Assembly: GCF_004912275.1 (NCBI RefSeq)
Contig: NZ_STGY01000083.1
Location: forward strand, 306,913-351,562
DNA: 44,650 nucleotides
From: Glycomyces buryatensis
GTDB taxonomy: Bacteria > Actinomycetota > Actinomycetes > Mycobacteriales > Micromonosporaceae
Reading direction: 5' to 3'
In this document: positions 33,151 through 41,408 of the stretch, one piece after another
Position numbering within the stretch: the stretch's first letter is position 1
Layout: each line of letters opens with the position of its first letter
Notes under the pieces: model-generated
What the model saw: the letters and a program-made list of their open reading frames with translations, nothing else
The model's database searches: none
Told to the model about the DNA's origin: nothing
Made by a program: the position numbers and the translations under genes

Positions 33151-33591
33151 TTACACCTCGGGCACCGGGCGGCGCTTGCCGAAGACGGGGAAGAGGATCG
33201 CGACGACGACCGCGTGCATCACCAACAACGTGACCGTCGTGCCGGTCGAAGCCTCGGCCATCAAGGGCGGGAAGAGCTCGAGCAGAAAGATGATCGAGGC
33301 ACCGGTCAGCCAGATCCAAGCGGCACGGCGCCTCGCGAAGCGGTCGAGCAGGGCCCGCACGATCCAACCGGCACCGCCCGCGACCAGGGTCGCGAAGATC
33401 GCTCCCCACACGGTCACCGTCATCTCGGCCTGGCCTGGAGCCTCGGTCACCATTTCGACCCCTGCCATCGCCGCGATCGCTACGACGATCACGTTCGCGG
33501 CCGTCGCCGCGAGGAGGGCGATGAGCCGAGGACGCCAGACCGAAGCGCCCTGCACCGACTCTGAACGCGTTTCTTCTTCCACATTGGACAT
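33151..33591 (-). CDS. DUF6069 family membrane protein
   Basis: A 146-residue protein with four predicted membrane segments: LIALLAATAANVIVVAIAAMAG, VWGAIFATLVAGGAGWIVRALL, AAWIWLTGASIIFLLELFPP and TTVTLLVMHAVVVAILFPVF. The segment order and the motif LVAGGAGWIVRALLDRFARR fit the DUF6069 family, whose function is unknown. ATG 33591 has GGAG 7 nt upstream. It is divergent from the AraC-type regulator gene with 129 bp between them, a frequent arrangement for these proteins, so the regulator may control it. Confidence 0.8.
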   Translation of the reverse strand: MSNVEEETRSESVQGASVWRPRLIALLAATAANVIVVAIAAMAGVEMVTEAPGQAEMTVTVWGAIFATLVAGGAGWIVRALLDRFARRRAAWIWLTGASIIFLLELFPPLMAEASTGTTVTLLVMHAVVVAILFPVFGKRRPVPEV

Positions 33592-33720
33592 TTTGTGTCT
33601 CCGCTGCCTTGGGTTTCGTTTCGGGTCTCTGCATTGAAGGTATGGCAGCGGGGGCCCGGCGCCCATCCTTGAACGTCCCCGGTTTATACGCGATCGTCCT
33701 GGCCCGGATACGATTCCGGG

Positions 33721-34689
33721 GTGGATGTGCTCAGCGATGTCATGAAGGTACTGCGAACCGGCCGCCCGTTCGTGGCCCGATTCGCCCGCGTCGCGCCCTG
33801 GTCGAACCATCACCGGAGCCATCCGGACGGATTCGGCGTGCAGATCATGGTGCGTGGCACCGCGATCGTGACGACCCCGAACGGCCGAACCCTGAAACTG
33901 GAGGAGGGAGACGCGCTGCTGCTCCCCCACGGCAGCGAGCACTACGTCGCCGACTCCCTCGGCACGCCGGTGGGACAGCCGTGCGCGGCCGGCGAGGAAC
34001 GCTCCGGAGTCGTCGTGCGCTCCAATGACGACGACGCCACGCACGTCGCACTGTGCATGGCCTACGAACTCTCGCCGGGCCGCACCCACCCGATGATCGC
34101 CTCGATGCCCAACTTCGTGCGCATACCCCGCGACCCGGGCGCCCGGCCCGAGCTCTCCCATGCGATCGCCATGCTGGACAACGAGCTCCGCTCCGAAATC
34201 AGCGGAGGCGACACCCTGGTGCCCGCACTGCTCGACGCGATCCTGATGTACCTGCTGCGGGCGATGCTCGGCCACCGCTCCAGGGACTGCCGCTTCACCG
34301 GCTGGGCGGACGCGCTCGCGGACGGCTCGGTCGCGGCGGCCCTGGAGGCGATCCATGCCGACCCGTCCCGGCAGTGGACCGTCGCGTCCCTCGGGGAGGT
34401 GGCCGGACTGTCGCGGTCGGCGTTCGCGCGCCGCTTTACCGACCTGGTCGGCCAACCGCCCCTCGCCTACCTGACGTCCTGGCGCCTGACCCTCGCGGCC
34501 CGCCTCCTCTCCGACACCGACGCACCCCTGTCGTCGGTGGCCAGGCAGGTCGGTTACGCCTCCGAGTTCGCGTTCGCCGCCGCGTTCAAACGCGACTTCG
34601 GAACGCCCCCAGGCCGATTCCGCAAGGACACCCCCGCCTGCGAGCCCGATGCGGCGACCTTGTTCCTCGCCGAGGCGGTCCCCGCCTGA
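33721..34689 (+). CDS. AraC-family regulator with N-terminal cupin
   Basis: About 322 residues from GTG 33721. Residues about 10-130 form an AraC-type cupin ligand domain (GFGVQIMVRGTAIVTTPNGRTLKLEEGDALLLPHGSEHYVAD). Residues about 215-310 form the double helix-turn-helix (VASLGEVAGLSRSAFARRFTDLVGQPPLAYL, SSVARQVGYASEFAFAAAFKRDFGTPPGRFRK). It lies divergent from the DUF6069 gene and is a good candidate to regulate it. The 3' end, including the second helix-turn-helix, is overlapped on the other strand by the extended tail of the GH30 gene (34554-34689). Confidence 0.9.
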   Translation: MDVLSDVMKVLRTGRPFVARFARVAPWSNHHRSHPDGFGVQIMVRGTAIVTTPNGRTLKLEEGDALLLPHGSEHYVADSLGTPVGQPCAAGEERSGVVVRSNDDDATHVALCMAYELSPGRTHPMIASMPNFVRIPRDPGARPELSHAIAMLDNELRSEISGGDTLVPALLDAILMYLLRAMLGHRSRDCRFTGWADALADGSVAAALEAIHADPSRQWTVASLGEVAGLSRSAFARRFTDLVGQPPLAYLTSWRLTLAARLLSDTDAPLSSVARQVGYASEFAFAAAFKRDFGTPPGRFRKDTPACEPDAATLFLAEAVPA

Positions 34690-36017
34690 TAAGCAGCGGC
34701 CGCCTCGCCTAACGCGGTCACGAAGGTCGTCACGCTCTGCGTGGGAAGCTCTCCCGTGAAGGAGCCGTCCGACATGCCGATCTCGGCCTGCGCCTCCAGA
34801 TTCCGGTCGGCATCCGTCAACCACGATGCGACACCCGTCGCGGCACTTCCCTCGACGGTGAACTCCTGGCTCACCGCCGAGGTGCCCTTATTGACGGCGA
34901 CGATGACGACCTCCGAGCCCTCCCCCTTGAACGCCGAGGTGTAGACGTTCGACTGCGGGCTCGCGGTCGCGTCGACGCGCACATGTCCGGGGCGGACGAA
35001 CCGCGAGAAGTGCGCCATGTTCGCGCCGCGCTTGCTGATCTGCCCGTCCTCCCTCATGGGGCCGTAGGAACGCCGGATGTACCACCAGATGTAGGTCTGG
35101 AACTGGCCGTCCACCAGGGCGCGGTGGACGTGCTCCCCCACGTCGAGCGCCTGCGGCCAGAGGTCCGCCGAATCGCTGCTGTTGGGGTGGTAGACCTCGG
35201 TCATCCACAGTTCCTTGTCGCCGCCCTTCTCCTCGAAGAGCGGATACGGGAAGTCGGCGACCTGCGTGCCGTAGAGGTGCGCCCCGAGGATGTCCATATT
35301 GGCGAGTGCCGTTGAGTCGTTGAGGATCGGGTCCGAGAGGTTCTTCCGGTATTGGAACGACTCCGGCGCAATGACCTTGGTGTCGATCGCGGCGGCGTTC
35401 TCCTGGAGGAACCGGACGATCTCGTCCGACGTCCACGCCGTCCAGTCCTCCGCGTAGTCGGGCTCGTTCTGCACCGAGATGGCGTAGAGGTTCACCCCGT
35501 TGTCCGCCATGAACGTGTAGAAGTCGTTCAGGTGCTGCGCATAGGCGCCGTACATGTCGTATCGGAGCCGCTGCCCACCGGAAAAGGTCTCGACCATCTC
35601 GGGCGGCGGATTCCACGGCGACGCGATGACCTTCGCGCCGAGCTCTGACGCGCGGACCGCGGTCTCCACCTCACCGCTCCAGTTCGCCTGGTCCTCATGG
35701 ACGGGAATTCGCAGCACCGAGAAGCCCAGCTGCCCCTCGTCGGTCCCGAAGGCCGTGTCCCGTTGGGCGGCGGTCAGGTCGCTGATCCACACGGTGTGGT
35801 TCATGCCGCCGAAGCCCTGGATCGTCTGCCGCTCCGCCGACGGGTCGACGACCACGGCGGCCTGCGTGGCGGACGGCGTTCCGGGGGTCGCGGCATTCGC
35901 CGTCGCCACCGCCGCCGCGCCCGTGAGCACCGGAACGGCACCAGCCACGGCCAGGACGGTCCTCCGACTCGGCGATTTCGACCCCGCGACTCCGGCTTCG
36001 TTCGGACGTGACTTCAT
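34554..36017 (-). CDS. Tat-secreted GH30_8-type glucuronoxylanase
   Basis: A 487-residue secreted enzyme. The signal carries a Tat motif (SPSRRTVLAVAG, residues 14-25) followed by an Ala-rich region. The catalytic domain has GFGGMNHTVWISDL, acid/base E185 (SVQNEPDYAEDWTAW) and nucleophile E274 (LWMTEVYHP). The long match WWYIRRSYGPMREDGQISKRGANMAHFSRFVRPG is characteristic of XynC-type glucuronoxylan endo-xylanases, which need a 4-O-methylglucuronate branch. GGAGGG lies 6 nt before ATG 36017. XynC-like proteins normally end soon after the equivalent of LPTQSVTTFV (near residue 433). Here the frame continues about 54 residues of Ala/Arg-rich sequence into the antisense of the AraC gene. Confidence 0.92.
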   Translation of the reverse strand: MKSRPNEAGVAGSKSPSRRTVLAVAGAVPVLTGAAAVATANAATPGTPSATQAAVVVDPSAERQTIQGFGGMNHTVWISDLTAAQRDTAFGTDEGQLGFSVLRIPVHEDQANWSGEVETAVRASELGAKVIASPWNPPPEMVETFSGGQRLRYDMYGAYAQHLNDFYTFMADNGVNLYAISVQNEPDYAEDWTAWTSDEIVRFLQENAAAIDTKVIAPESFQYRKNLSDPILNDSTALANMDILGAHLYGTQVADFPYPLFEEKGGDKELWMTEVYHPNSSDSADLWPQALDVGEHVHRALVDGQFQTYIWWYIRRSYGPMREDGQISKRGANMAHFSRFVRPGHVRVDATASPQSNVYTSAFKGEGSEVVIVAVNKGTSAVSQEFTVEGSAATGVASWLTDADRNLEAQAEIGMSDGSFTGELPTQSVTTFVTALGEAAAAYQAGTASARNKVAASGSQAGVSLRNRPGGVPKSRLNAAANANSEA

Positions 36018-36118
36018 GGTTGGCCCTCCGGTGCATAGACGTTGATCTGCGCCGCCTCGGCCCCCTCCACCTTGGTCGACTTCGGATGGCCGCATCTGAG
36101 TTTGCTCCAGGGACTCGC

Positions 36119-36129
36119 CGAAACTTTCA
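36119..36129. promoter_or_regulatory. Candidate xylan operator, proximal copy
   Basis: CGAAACTTTCA lies about 100 bp upstream of the GH30 start. It matches the distal copy at 36239-36249 at 10 of 11 positions, and both are preceded by C. CGAAAnTTTCG-type palindromes are known operators of LacI-type xylan/xylose regulators in streptomycetes. Confidence 0.5.
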
Positions 36130-36151
36130 CTCAGGCACGGCATCCATCGAA

Positions 36152-36180
36152 GGGTATGTATGCCTAGACATTCCTGTCAA
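36152..36180 (-). promoter_or_regulatory. Possible GH30 promoter
   Basis: Minus-strand TTGACA (36175-36180) is a consensus -35. The best downstream -10 candidates at 16-17 nt (CATACC or ATACCC) are weak, so the promoter may need activation or be of another sigma class. It lies between the two CGAAACTTTC elements. Confidence 0.35.
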
Positions 36181-36238
36181 CCCCCTCTAAAGCAGGAATT
36201 ATCCGCATTTAGCATCGACACGCTTCGGTAACGCTGAC

Positions 36239-36249
36239 CGAAACTTTCG
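36239..36249. promoter_or_regulatory. Candidate xylan operator, distal copy
   Basis: CGAAACTTTCG is a perfect palindrome around a central C, exactly 120 bp from the proximal copy. It could act with it by looping over the GH30 promoter, or could affect the divergent sulfotransferase-like gene that starts at 36294. Confidence 0.55.
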
Positions 36250-36293
36250 CTTCGAACGTCACCGGATTCGGGGGCAGACCGTCTCACCCGGTC

Positions 36294-37604
36294 ATGCTCC
36301 GGAAACCGGGCGGCGAGGGCGACGTTTCGGACACCGCACGGCTACGGACGGTTGTGCGAGAATGCTTCCGATCCCTTATAACCGGCTGTTCCCCGGAGCA
36401 ACATTTGCCCAACATACCGATCAGTACCCGCCTGCTCAATGCCTTCCTGGGGCCCGGCGCCTCCGGACACCAAGCGCCCGAGCAGGTCTTCAAGCAGCTG
36501 CTCGACAAGGCCACCGAAACCGGCGGGCCCGCCGACGGCGACGACGCCTTCCTGTCCGACTTCCGCCGCCTCGTCGCCGAGATGTGCTCTACGAGCGGAT
36601 GGACGGCGCTCGGCTGGCAGAGCGCGGTGGCCGACCTCCAACTCCGGCTCCAGAACCGGCTGCGCATCGTCCGCCTCCACCGCGAAGTCCCCGAACTCGC
36701 CGCCGAGCGAGTCGTGGCCCCGATCTTCGTCGCCACCCTGCCGCGCACCGCCACCAATTTCACCCGCGGCGTCATCGGCCGCTCCACGCATCACCGCGCC
36801 CCCCTGCTGTGGGAGATGACCTACACCGATCTGCTTCTGCCCGAACGACAACGGCGAGAGCGCATCAAGTCGGTCACCCAGCTGTACAAGCAGATCGGCC
36901 AGCTCGCCCCCAAGTACCGCAAGGCCGTCGGCCTCGAAGCCGAGGAACCGGACGACTGCGCGCACCTGCTTCCCCACGGCCCGAGCCACCTGATGCGGGC
37001 GGACATGCCCGGCTACCGAAAATGGCTCGCCAAGCGCGACTTCCGGCCCGACTACATTCGGCTCAAGCAGGCCCTCCAGGTCCTCCAGCACGGGCGGCCC
37101 CCGGCCCGCTGGGTCCTGGAATCACCCGCGCACCTCGACAATCTCGAGGCGATCCGCGAGGCCTTCCCCGACGCGAAGATCCTGTGGGTCCACCGCGACC
37201 CCATCACGGTGCTCGGTTCCCTTTGCAGCCTCACCGAGATCTCGCAGGCGATGCACCTGCGCGGACCCGACCGGGAGGCCATCGGCCAAAACTGGATGGA
37301 GATGCTCGCGGCCTCGATCGAGCGCGCCCGCAGGGCCCGGGTCGCCCTGCCCCGCGAGGCGATCGTCGACGTTCCGTACCCGCAACTGGCCGCCGATCCC
37401 CGCGGCGCGTTGCCGCTGCTGTACGAACGGCTCGGATCACGGTGGACGCAGAACGATTCGGGGAACCTGGAGAAGGTCCTGGCCGGCCCGGGCATCGCCC
37501 GCTCCCACGAGCAGGAGCTGTCCCGCTACGGCCTGACCTCGGCCGATGTCGAAGCCGCCTTCGGCGACTACCCCCGCATCATTACGGGGCTCTGGCTGCG
37601 CTGA
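36294..37604 (+). CDS. Sulfotransferase family protein
   Basis: A 436-residue protein of the P-loop sulfotransferase superfamily. The 5'-phosphosulfate loop appears as FVATLPRTATNFTRG (near residue 146) and the 3'-phosphate-binding segment as WVHRDPITVLGSLCSL (near residue 302). Such enzymes transfer sulfate from PAPS to a hydroxyl or amine. The N-terminal 130 residues are helical and not recognised. This larger form is common in actinobacteria and resembles the Sulfotransfer_3 group; the acceptor is unknown. The start is uncertain because ATG 36294 has no clear ribosome-binding site. A strong bidirectional terminator follows the stop. Confidence 0.8.
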   Translation: MLRKPGGEGDVSDTARLRTVVRECFRSLITGCSPEQHLPNIPISTRLLNAFLGPGASGHQAPEQVFKQLLDKATETGGPADGDDAFLSDFRRLVAEMCSTSGWTALGWQSAVADLQLRLQNRLRIVRLHREVPELAAERVVAPIFVATLPRTATNFTRGVIGRSTHHRAPLLWEMTYTDLLLPERQRRERIKSVTQLYKQIGQLAPKYRKAVGLEAEEPDDCAHLLPHGPSHLMRADMPGYRKWLAKRDFRPDYIRLKQALQVLQHGRPPARWVLESPAHLDNLEAIREAFPDAKILWVHRDPITVLGSLCSLTEISQAMHLRGPDREAIGQNWMEMLAASIERARRARVALPREAIVDVPYPQLAADPRGALPLLYERLGSRWTQNDSGNLEKVLAGPGIARSHEQELSRYGLTSADVEAAFGDYPRIITGLWLR

Positions 37605-37605
37605 T

Positions 37606-37635
37606 GCGGGAGGCGGCCAGACGGCCGCCTCCCGC
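37606..37635. terminator. Strong bidirectional terminator
   Basis: GCGGGAGGCGGCC and GGCCGCCTCCCGC form a perfect 13-bp stem with the loop AGAC. It lies between the convergent sulfotransferase-like and DoxX-family genes. Confidence 0.85.
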
Positions 37636-37658
37636 TCGGTTGTCAGACCGTCTTCAAC

Positions 37659-38084
37659 TCAACTTGCCAGTCCTCGATTGAAGAAGCGGAGGGTCTGGTA
37701 CGAACGGCCCCAAGCGATGACGGCGAGGGGAACCAGCAGGATCAGGGGCGTCGCGACCGGCCAGTAGCCGTCCACGATGAACGCGTTCGTGTAGGCCGCG
37801 CCGACCATCACCAGGCACAAGCCTATCGCCGCCAGGCCCGACAGCCGCGGGATGAGCAGGCCGATGCCTCCGGCGATTTCCACGACGCCGATGAAGTACA
37901 TGAACCAGACGCCGGCCCCGATCAGTTCGAAGCCTTCGGCGGCCGCCTCGACACCGAACAGTTTCGGTGCGCCGGAGGCGATGACGAAGAACGCGCCGAA
38001 GAGGCCCTGCAGAATCCAGAAGGTGACATTGAGCGCGCGGCCGGGCCCGGCAGAGGCCACTGTGGTGGGGGGTTCGGAAGTCAT
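37659..38084 (-). CDS. DoxX-family membrane protein
   Basis: A 141-residue membrane protein with four predicted segments and the DoxX pattern: ILQGLFGAFFVIASGAPKLFG, FMYFIGVVEIAGGIGLLIPRLSGLAAIGLCLVMVGAAYTN, then LILLVPLAVIAWGR. DoxX-like proteins are linked to quinone or thiosulfate redox and to membrane stress in other bacteria, but the role here is unknown. ATG 38084 follows AAGGA at 9 nt. It is monocistronic, between the sulfotransferase-like gene and the GH5 gene. Confidence 0.85.
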   Translation of the reverse strand: MTSEPPTTVASAGPGRALNVTFWILQGLFGAFFVIASGAPKLFGVEAAAEGFELIGAGVWFMYFIGVVEIAGGIGLLIPRLSGLAAIGLCLVMVGAAYTNAFIVDGYWPVATPLILLVPLAVIAWGRSYQTLRFFNRGLAS

Positions 38085-38191
38085 GATGGGTGGTCCTTCC
38101 ACTGAGGGAGTCAATCTGTAGTCACTGGAATAGACCAACCCCACACCTGGTATTCATCGTTCGGGCAGAACTTTTTTCACACCGGGCAGAC

Positions 38192-38223
38192 CGATGGCCC
38201 CATGCCGGGGCATGGGGCCATCG
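38192..38223 (-). terminator. Strong terminator after the GH5 gene
   Basis: CGATGGCCCCATGCC and GGCATGGGGCCATCG form a perfect 15-bp inverted repeat with only 2 nt between arms, so a loop of 4-6 nt would form. It begins 30 nt after the GH5 stop. Confidence 0.85.
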
Positions 38224-38252
38224 ACCGGCTGCGTGCCGGGTTGCCGCCGGTG

Positions 38253-39320
38253 CTACTCCGCCAGGATCTGCTCGCGGATCCACTCGCCGGCGGGCTTCAG
38301 GCTCGAAGTGCCGGTGAACTCGCCGCTCGGGCAGGTGCCTTCCTTGAACACCGCGCCGGAGCGCATGTCGTCCGAGAAGTTCCAGTTAGTCCAGCTGATC
38401 TGGTGCTCGGCCATCATGTCCGTCCACTGCTGCGACATCTCGAAGTCGTTCTCGCCGTCGCCGGTGTAGGTCTGCGTGCCCCACTCGGTCGCGAACAGCG
38501 GAATCTCCTCTGCCGCCGCGGACACCGCCGCGATGTAGTCCTCGCGGTGCGAGGCCGCGTAGAAGTGGAAGGCGTACATGACGTTCTCGGCGTCGACCTG
38601 GTCGTCGATGACCTCCGACGGGTCGCTGCCCTCGCTGAGACCCAGCGAGGAGTACCCCGGGGTGCCCAGGATGACGACGCTGTCGGGGTCCTGCTCGCGA
38701 ATGACCGGAATGATCTGCTCGTGATAGCTCTTGATATCCGACCAGGCCACGCCGTTCGGCTCATTCGCGGTCTCGTAGATGACGCCCGGGTTGTCGGCGT
38801 GGGCCGAGGCGATCTCCGTGAAGAAGGTCTTCGCGGCCTCGAGGTTCACGTTCGGGTCACCCGGGGTGAGAATGTGCCAGTCGACCAGGGCGTACATGCC
38901 GCGCGCGGTGACCGAGTCGATGAGCTCGCTGACCTTGGCCGTGTATCCGGCCGGGTCGGCCTCGTAGCCCTCCTCCTGGACGTAGAGGGACAGCCGCACG
39001 ATGTCGGAGCTCCAGTCCTGCTGCAGCGCGTCCAGCGAGGCGTCATTGACGCAGTCGCTGTACCACTGCAACCCGTGTGTGCTCATTCCCTTGAGCTGCA
39101 CCGGATCTCCGGCCTCGCCGCACAGGTTGACGCCGCATACCGACAGCTGCCCGTGCTGCTCGATCGCGGACTGCGCGACCTCTTCGGTCTCCTGTGGCGC
39201 GGCGGTGTCCTGAAGGTTGTCCGCCACCGCGAACCCCGAGGGGACCAGCGCGGCCGCCACAAAGGCCGCGGCCACCATGAGACCCTTTCTGCGCCTTCTA
39301 TTCTTGTGATCAGACGTCAA
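38253..39320 (-). CDS. Secreted GH5 endoglucanase (cellulase)
   Basis: About 355 residues from TTG 39320, preceded by GGGA at suitable spacing; the frame stays open for 20 more codons. The signal peptide has an Arg-rich n-region (KNRRRRKG) and the hydrophobic LMVAAAFVAAALVPSGFAVA. The GH5_2-like catalytic domain has LKGMSTHGLQWY, acid/base E187 (IYETANEPNG), FHFYAASH, and nucleophile E279 (PLFATEWGTQ). It hydrolyses internal beta-1,4-glucan bonds. No cellulose-binding module is present. It stands alone, followed by a strong terminator, and complements the galactanase and glucuronoxylanase of this window. No convincing CebR site was found upstream. Confidence 0.93.
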   Translation of the reverse strand: MTSDHKNRRRRKGLMVAAAFVAAALVPSGFAVADNLQDTAAPQETEEVAQSAIEQHGQLSVCGVNLCGEAGDPVQLKGMSTHGLQWYSDCVNDASLDALQQDWSSDIVRLSLYVQEEGYEADPAGYTAKVSELIDSVTARGMYALVDWHILTPGDPNVNLEAAKTFFTEIASAHADNPGVIYETANEPNGVAWSDIKSYHEQIIPVIREQDPDSVVILGTPGYSSLGLSEGSDPSEVIDDQVDAENVMYAFHFYAASHREDYIAAVSAAAEEIPLFATEWGTQTYTGDGENDFEMSQQWTDMMAEHQISWTNWNFSDDMRSGAVFKEGTCPSGEFTGTSSLKPAGEWIREQILAE

Positions 39321-39535
39321 GTCGTTGTCCCTTTCGTCCGGTGCCCGGCGCCGCCCTCCGCCGGAGAACGAGCCGGACAATATAGAGCAATTGATGGCAT
39401 TCTATACCTGGGAAATGTGGCATTCCCGACAAGGCGGACGATGCGACGGTCGACCTGGTGAGCGCATTCCGAGCTAGATTTAGGCCCGGATGAGTCGACA
39501 CTGGATCAGTTGAAGACCTACGAGAGGGACTCTGC

Positions 39536-40456
39536 ATGGGCGACTACGACATCGATGAGAATTTCGTGCGAGCGCTCCTGGAGGAGCAGCACCCGGACCT
39601 GGCCGAGCTGGAGCTGCGCCCCACCCCGGGCGGCTGGGACAACCGGATGTGGCGCTTGGGAGAAGACCTGGCCGTGCGCATACCGCTCACGGCCAACGCC
39701 CCCACGCTGCTCCGCAATGAACATCGGTGGCTGCCGATCCTCGCCCCGCGCCTACCACTCCCGGTACCGGTACCGGCGCGAATCAGCGAGCCCTCGGAGC
39801 GCTTCGCCCGCCCCTGGATCATCACGACGTGGGTGCCCGGCGAGCCGGCCGACCGCGCCCCGCTCACCCGCGTCCCGCAAGCGGCGGAGGCCTTGGCGGG
39901 CTTCTTGAGAGCGCTCCATCTGCCCGCGCCGCCCGAGGCCCCGGTCAGTCCGGGACGCGGCGTTTCGCTCGGCAGCCTCCCCGCGCGATTCGAACACCAG
40001 ATGGAGTACCAGGCGCAGACCGATATCGATGCCGTCCATCTCCGGGACATCTGGGACGACGCGGTCGCGGCGCCCGAATGGACCGGCCCGCCGGTTTGGC
40101 TCCACGGCGATCTGCATCCGGCGAATGTGGTCGTGGCGGACGGGACCTTGGCCGGGGTCATCGATTTCGGCGACCTGTGCGGCGGCGACCCGGCCACCGA
40201 CCTCGCCAGCGCGTGGCTGCTGCTGCCGGACGGCGAGGCCAAGCGGTTCTTCGCGGCCTACGGGGGCGCCGATGCGGCGACGATCCGGCGGGCGCGAGGA
40301 TGGGCGCTGCTGGGATGCCTGTCGCTCATGGAGATCGGCCACGCCGGCGATATGGGGTGGCCGGGCGGCAAACCGACGTGGGGACCCGCGGGCCGGGCGG
40401 CAATGGAGCGATTGCTGGTCTCCGGTGATGTCACCGGCCTGGCCGACCGGCCTTGA
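39536..40456 (+). CDS. Aminoglycoside phosphotransferase-family kinase
   Basis: A 306-residue APH/choline-kinase-like protein. The catalytic loop HGDLHPANVVV (near residue 190) and the metal-binding DFGDLCGGDPATDLA (near residue 208) are intact, and GGWDNRMWRLGEDLAVRIPL supplies the nucleotide-binding strands. Such proteins phosphorylate small hydroxylated compounds; only a minority confer antibiotic resistance, and the substrate is not evident. AGAGGG precedes ATG 39536. The next gene, an inositol-monophosphatase homologue, starts 63 bp downstream on the same strand. Confidence 0.88.
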   Translation: MGDYDIDENFVRALLEEQHPDLAELELRPTPGGWDNRMWRLGEDLAVRIPLTANAPTLLRNEHRWLPILAPRLPLPVPVPARISEPSERFARPWIITTWVPGEPADRAPLTRVPQAAEALAGFLRALHLPAPPEAPVSPGRGVSLGSLPARFEHQMEYQAQTDIDAVHLRDIWDDAVAAPEWTGPPVWLHGDLHPANVVVADGTLAGVIDFGDLCGGDPATDLASAWLLLPDGEAKRFFAAYGGADAATIRRARGWALLGCLSLMEIGHAGDMGWPGGKPTWGPAGRAAMERLLVSGDVTGLADRP

Positions 40457-40519
40457 CGCTTCACCGGTCGGCTCCGCTCGCCGATATGGTTGCGGGACAG
40501 TCCAAAAGTGGGGGTTCTC

Positions 40520-41314
40520 GTGACATCGCATGGCAGTGACACCGAACTGGCGATCGCGGCGGCCTCCGCCGGGGCCGAGGTGGCTCGCGAGATGTTCGCC
40601 GGGCCGTTGCAGCGCTTCGACAAGGCGCCCGGCGACTTCGCCACCGATGCCGATCTCAAGGCCGAACAGGTCATTCTCGATCTGCTCCGCACCGAGCGCC
40701 CCGACGACGCGGTGGAGGGCGAGGAGAGCGGACAGAGCGGGGCCGTCGGATCCGAGCGGCGGTGGCTGGTCGACCCGCTGTGCGGGACGCTCAACTACGC
40801 GGCCGGACACCTCCTGGTCGCCGTGAATGTGGCGCTGCAAGTGGGAACCGCGATCAGTGCGGCGGCCGCGGCCGATCCCGCGACGGAAGAGGTGTTCTGG
40901 ACCGATGGCGGGCGATCCTGCGTCCGGCGCGGCTCCACCGATGAGGTGTTGCGGCCCTCCTCGCGAACCGGACTCGTGGACGTCAATCTCGACGACCCCT
41001 TTTTCAGCGACGACAGCTACCGGCCTACGGATCTATTGGCGGATCCCGCCTTCGCCGCGCGGTTCCGGCCCCGGGTCGTCTCTTCCACGCTCGCGCTCAC
41101 CTGGGTTGCCGCCGGACGGCGCGCCGCCTATGCCACCGGCCGTTCGATGCTCGGCAGTGTGCACTTCTCCAGCGGCATAGCGATTTGCCAGGCGGCCGGA
41201 TGCACCGTGACAGACCTGCGCGGCGAGCCACTGTCCGCCGATTCGGTCGGGCTGCTCGCGGCCGCCGACGAGGAGACGCACGCCGCGCTCCTGGAATTGA
41301 TCCGAGTCGCATAG
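40520..41314 (+). CDS. Inositol-monophosphatase homologue with altered metal site
   Basis: About 264 residues from GTG 40520. The Li-sensitive phosphatase fold is seen in KAPGDFATDADLKAEQ, EGEES (E68/E69) and WLVDPLCGTLNY. The canonical metal-binding motif is DPLDGT, but here the second Asp is Cys (C88). The C-terminal WDxAAG motif is also changed, to VHFSSG with H216 in place of Asp. Two of the usual metal ligands are therefore missing. It may be a divergent phosphatase using altered chemistry or a non-catalytic homologue. It follows the APH-type kinase and may be cotranscribed with it. Confidence 0.8.
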   Translation: MTSHGSDTELAIAAASAGAEVAREMFAGPLQRFDKAPGDFATDADLKAEQVILDLLRTERPDDAVEGEESGQSGAVGSERRWLVDPLCGTLNYAAGHLLVAVNVALQVGTAISAAAAADPATEEVFWTDGGRSCVRRGSTDEVLRPSSRTGLVDVNLDDPFFSDDSYRPTDLLADPAFAARFRPRVVSSTLALTWVAAGRRAAYATGRSMLGSVHFSSGIAICQAAGCTVTDLRGEPLSADSVGLLAAADEETHAALLELIRVA

Positions 41315-41335
41315 ACCCGTCCGGGTGAAATTCTG

Positions 41336-41365
41336 TTGACCGGCCTCTGGCGCGCGTCGTACGGT
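41336..41365 (+). promoter_or_regulatory. Predicted promoter of the methyltransferase gene
   Basis: TTGACC (41336-41341) and TACGGT (41360-41365) are spaced by 18 nt. The predicted leader before the GTG at 41494 is about 120 nt and contains a small ORF. Confidence 0.5.
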
Positions 41366-41408
41366 TGGCGCGTTTTCACTGGTGATCTACTCAAGTGGGG
41401 TGCATTTC

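Noticed and set aside
39400..39440. Weak inverted repeat GGGAA...TTCCC upstream of the GH5 gene as a CebR site
   Set aside because: Arms are only 5 bp and the spacing does not fit the TGGGAGCGCTCCCA consensus.
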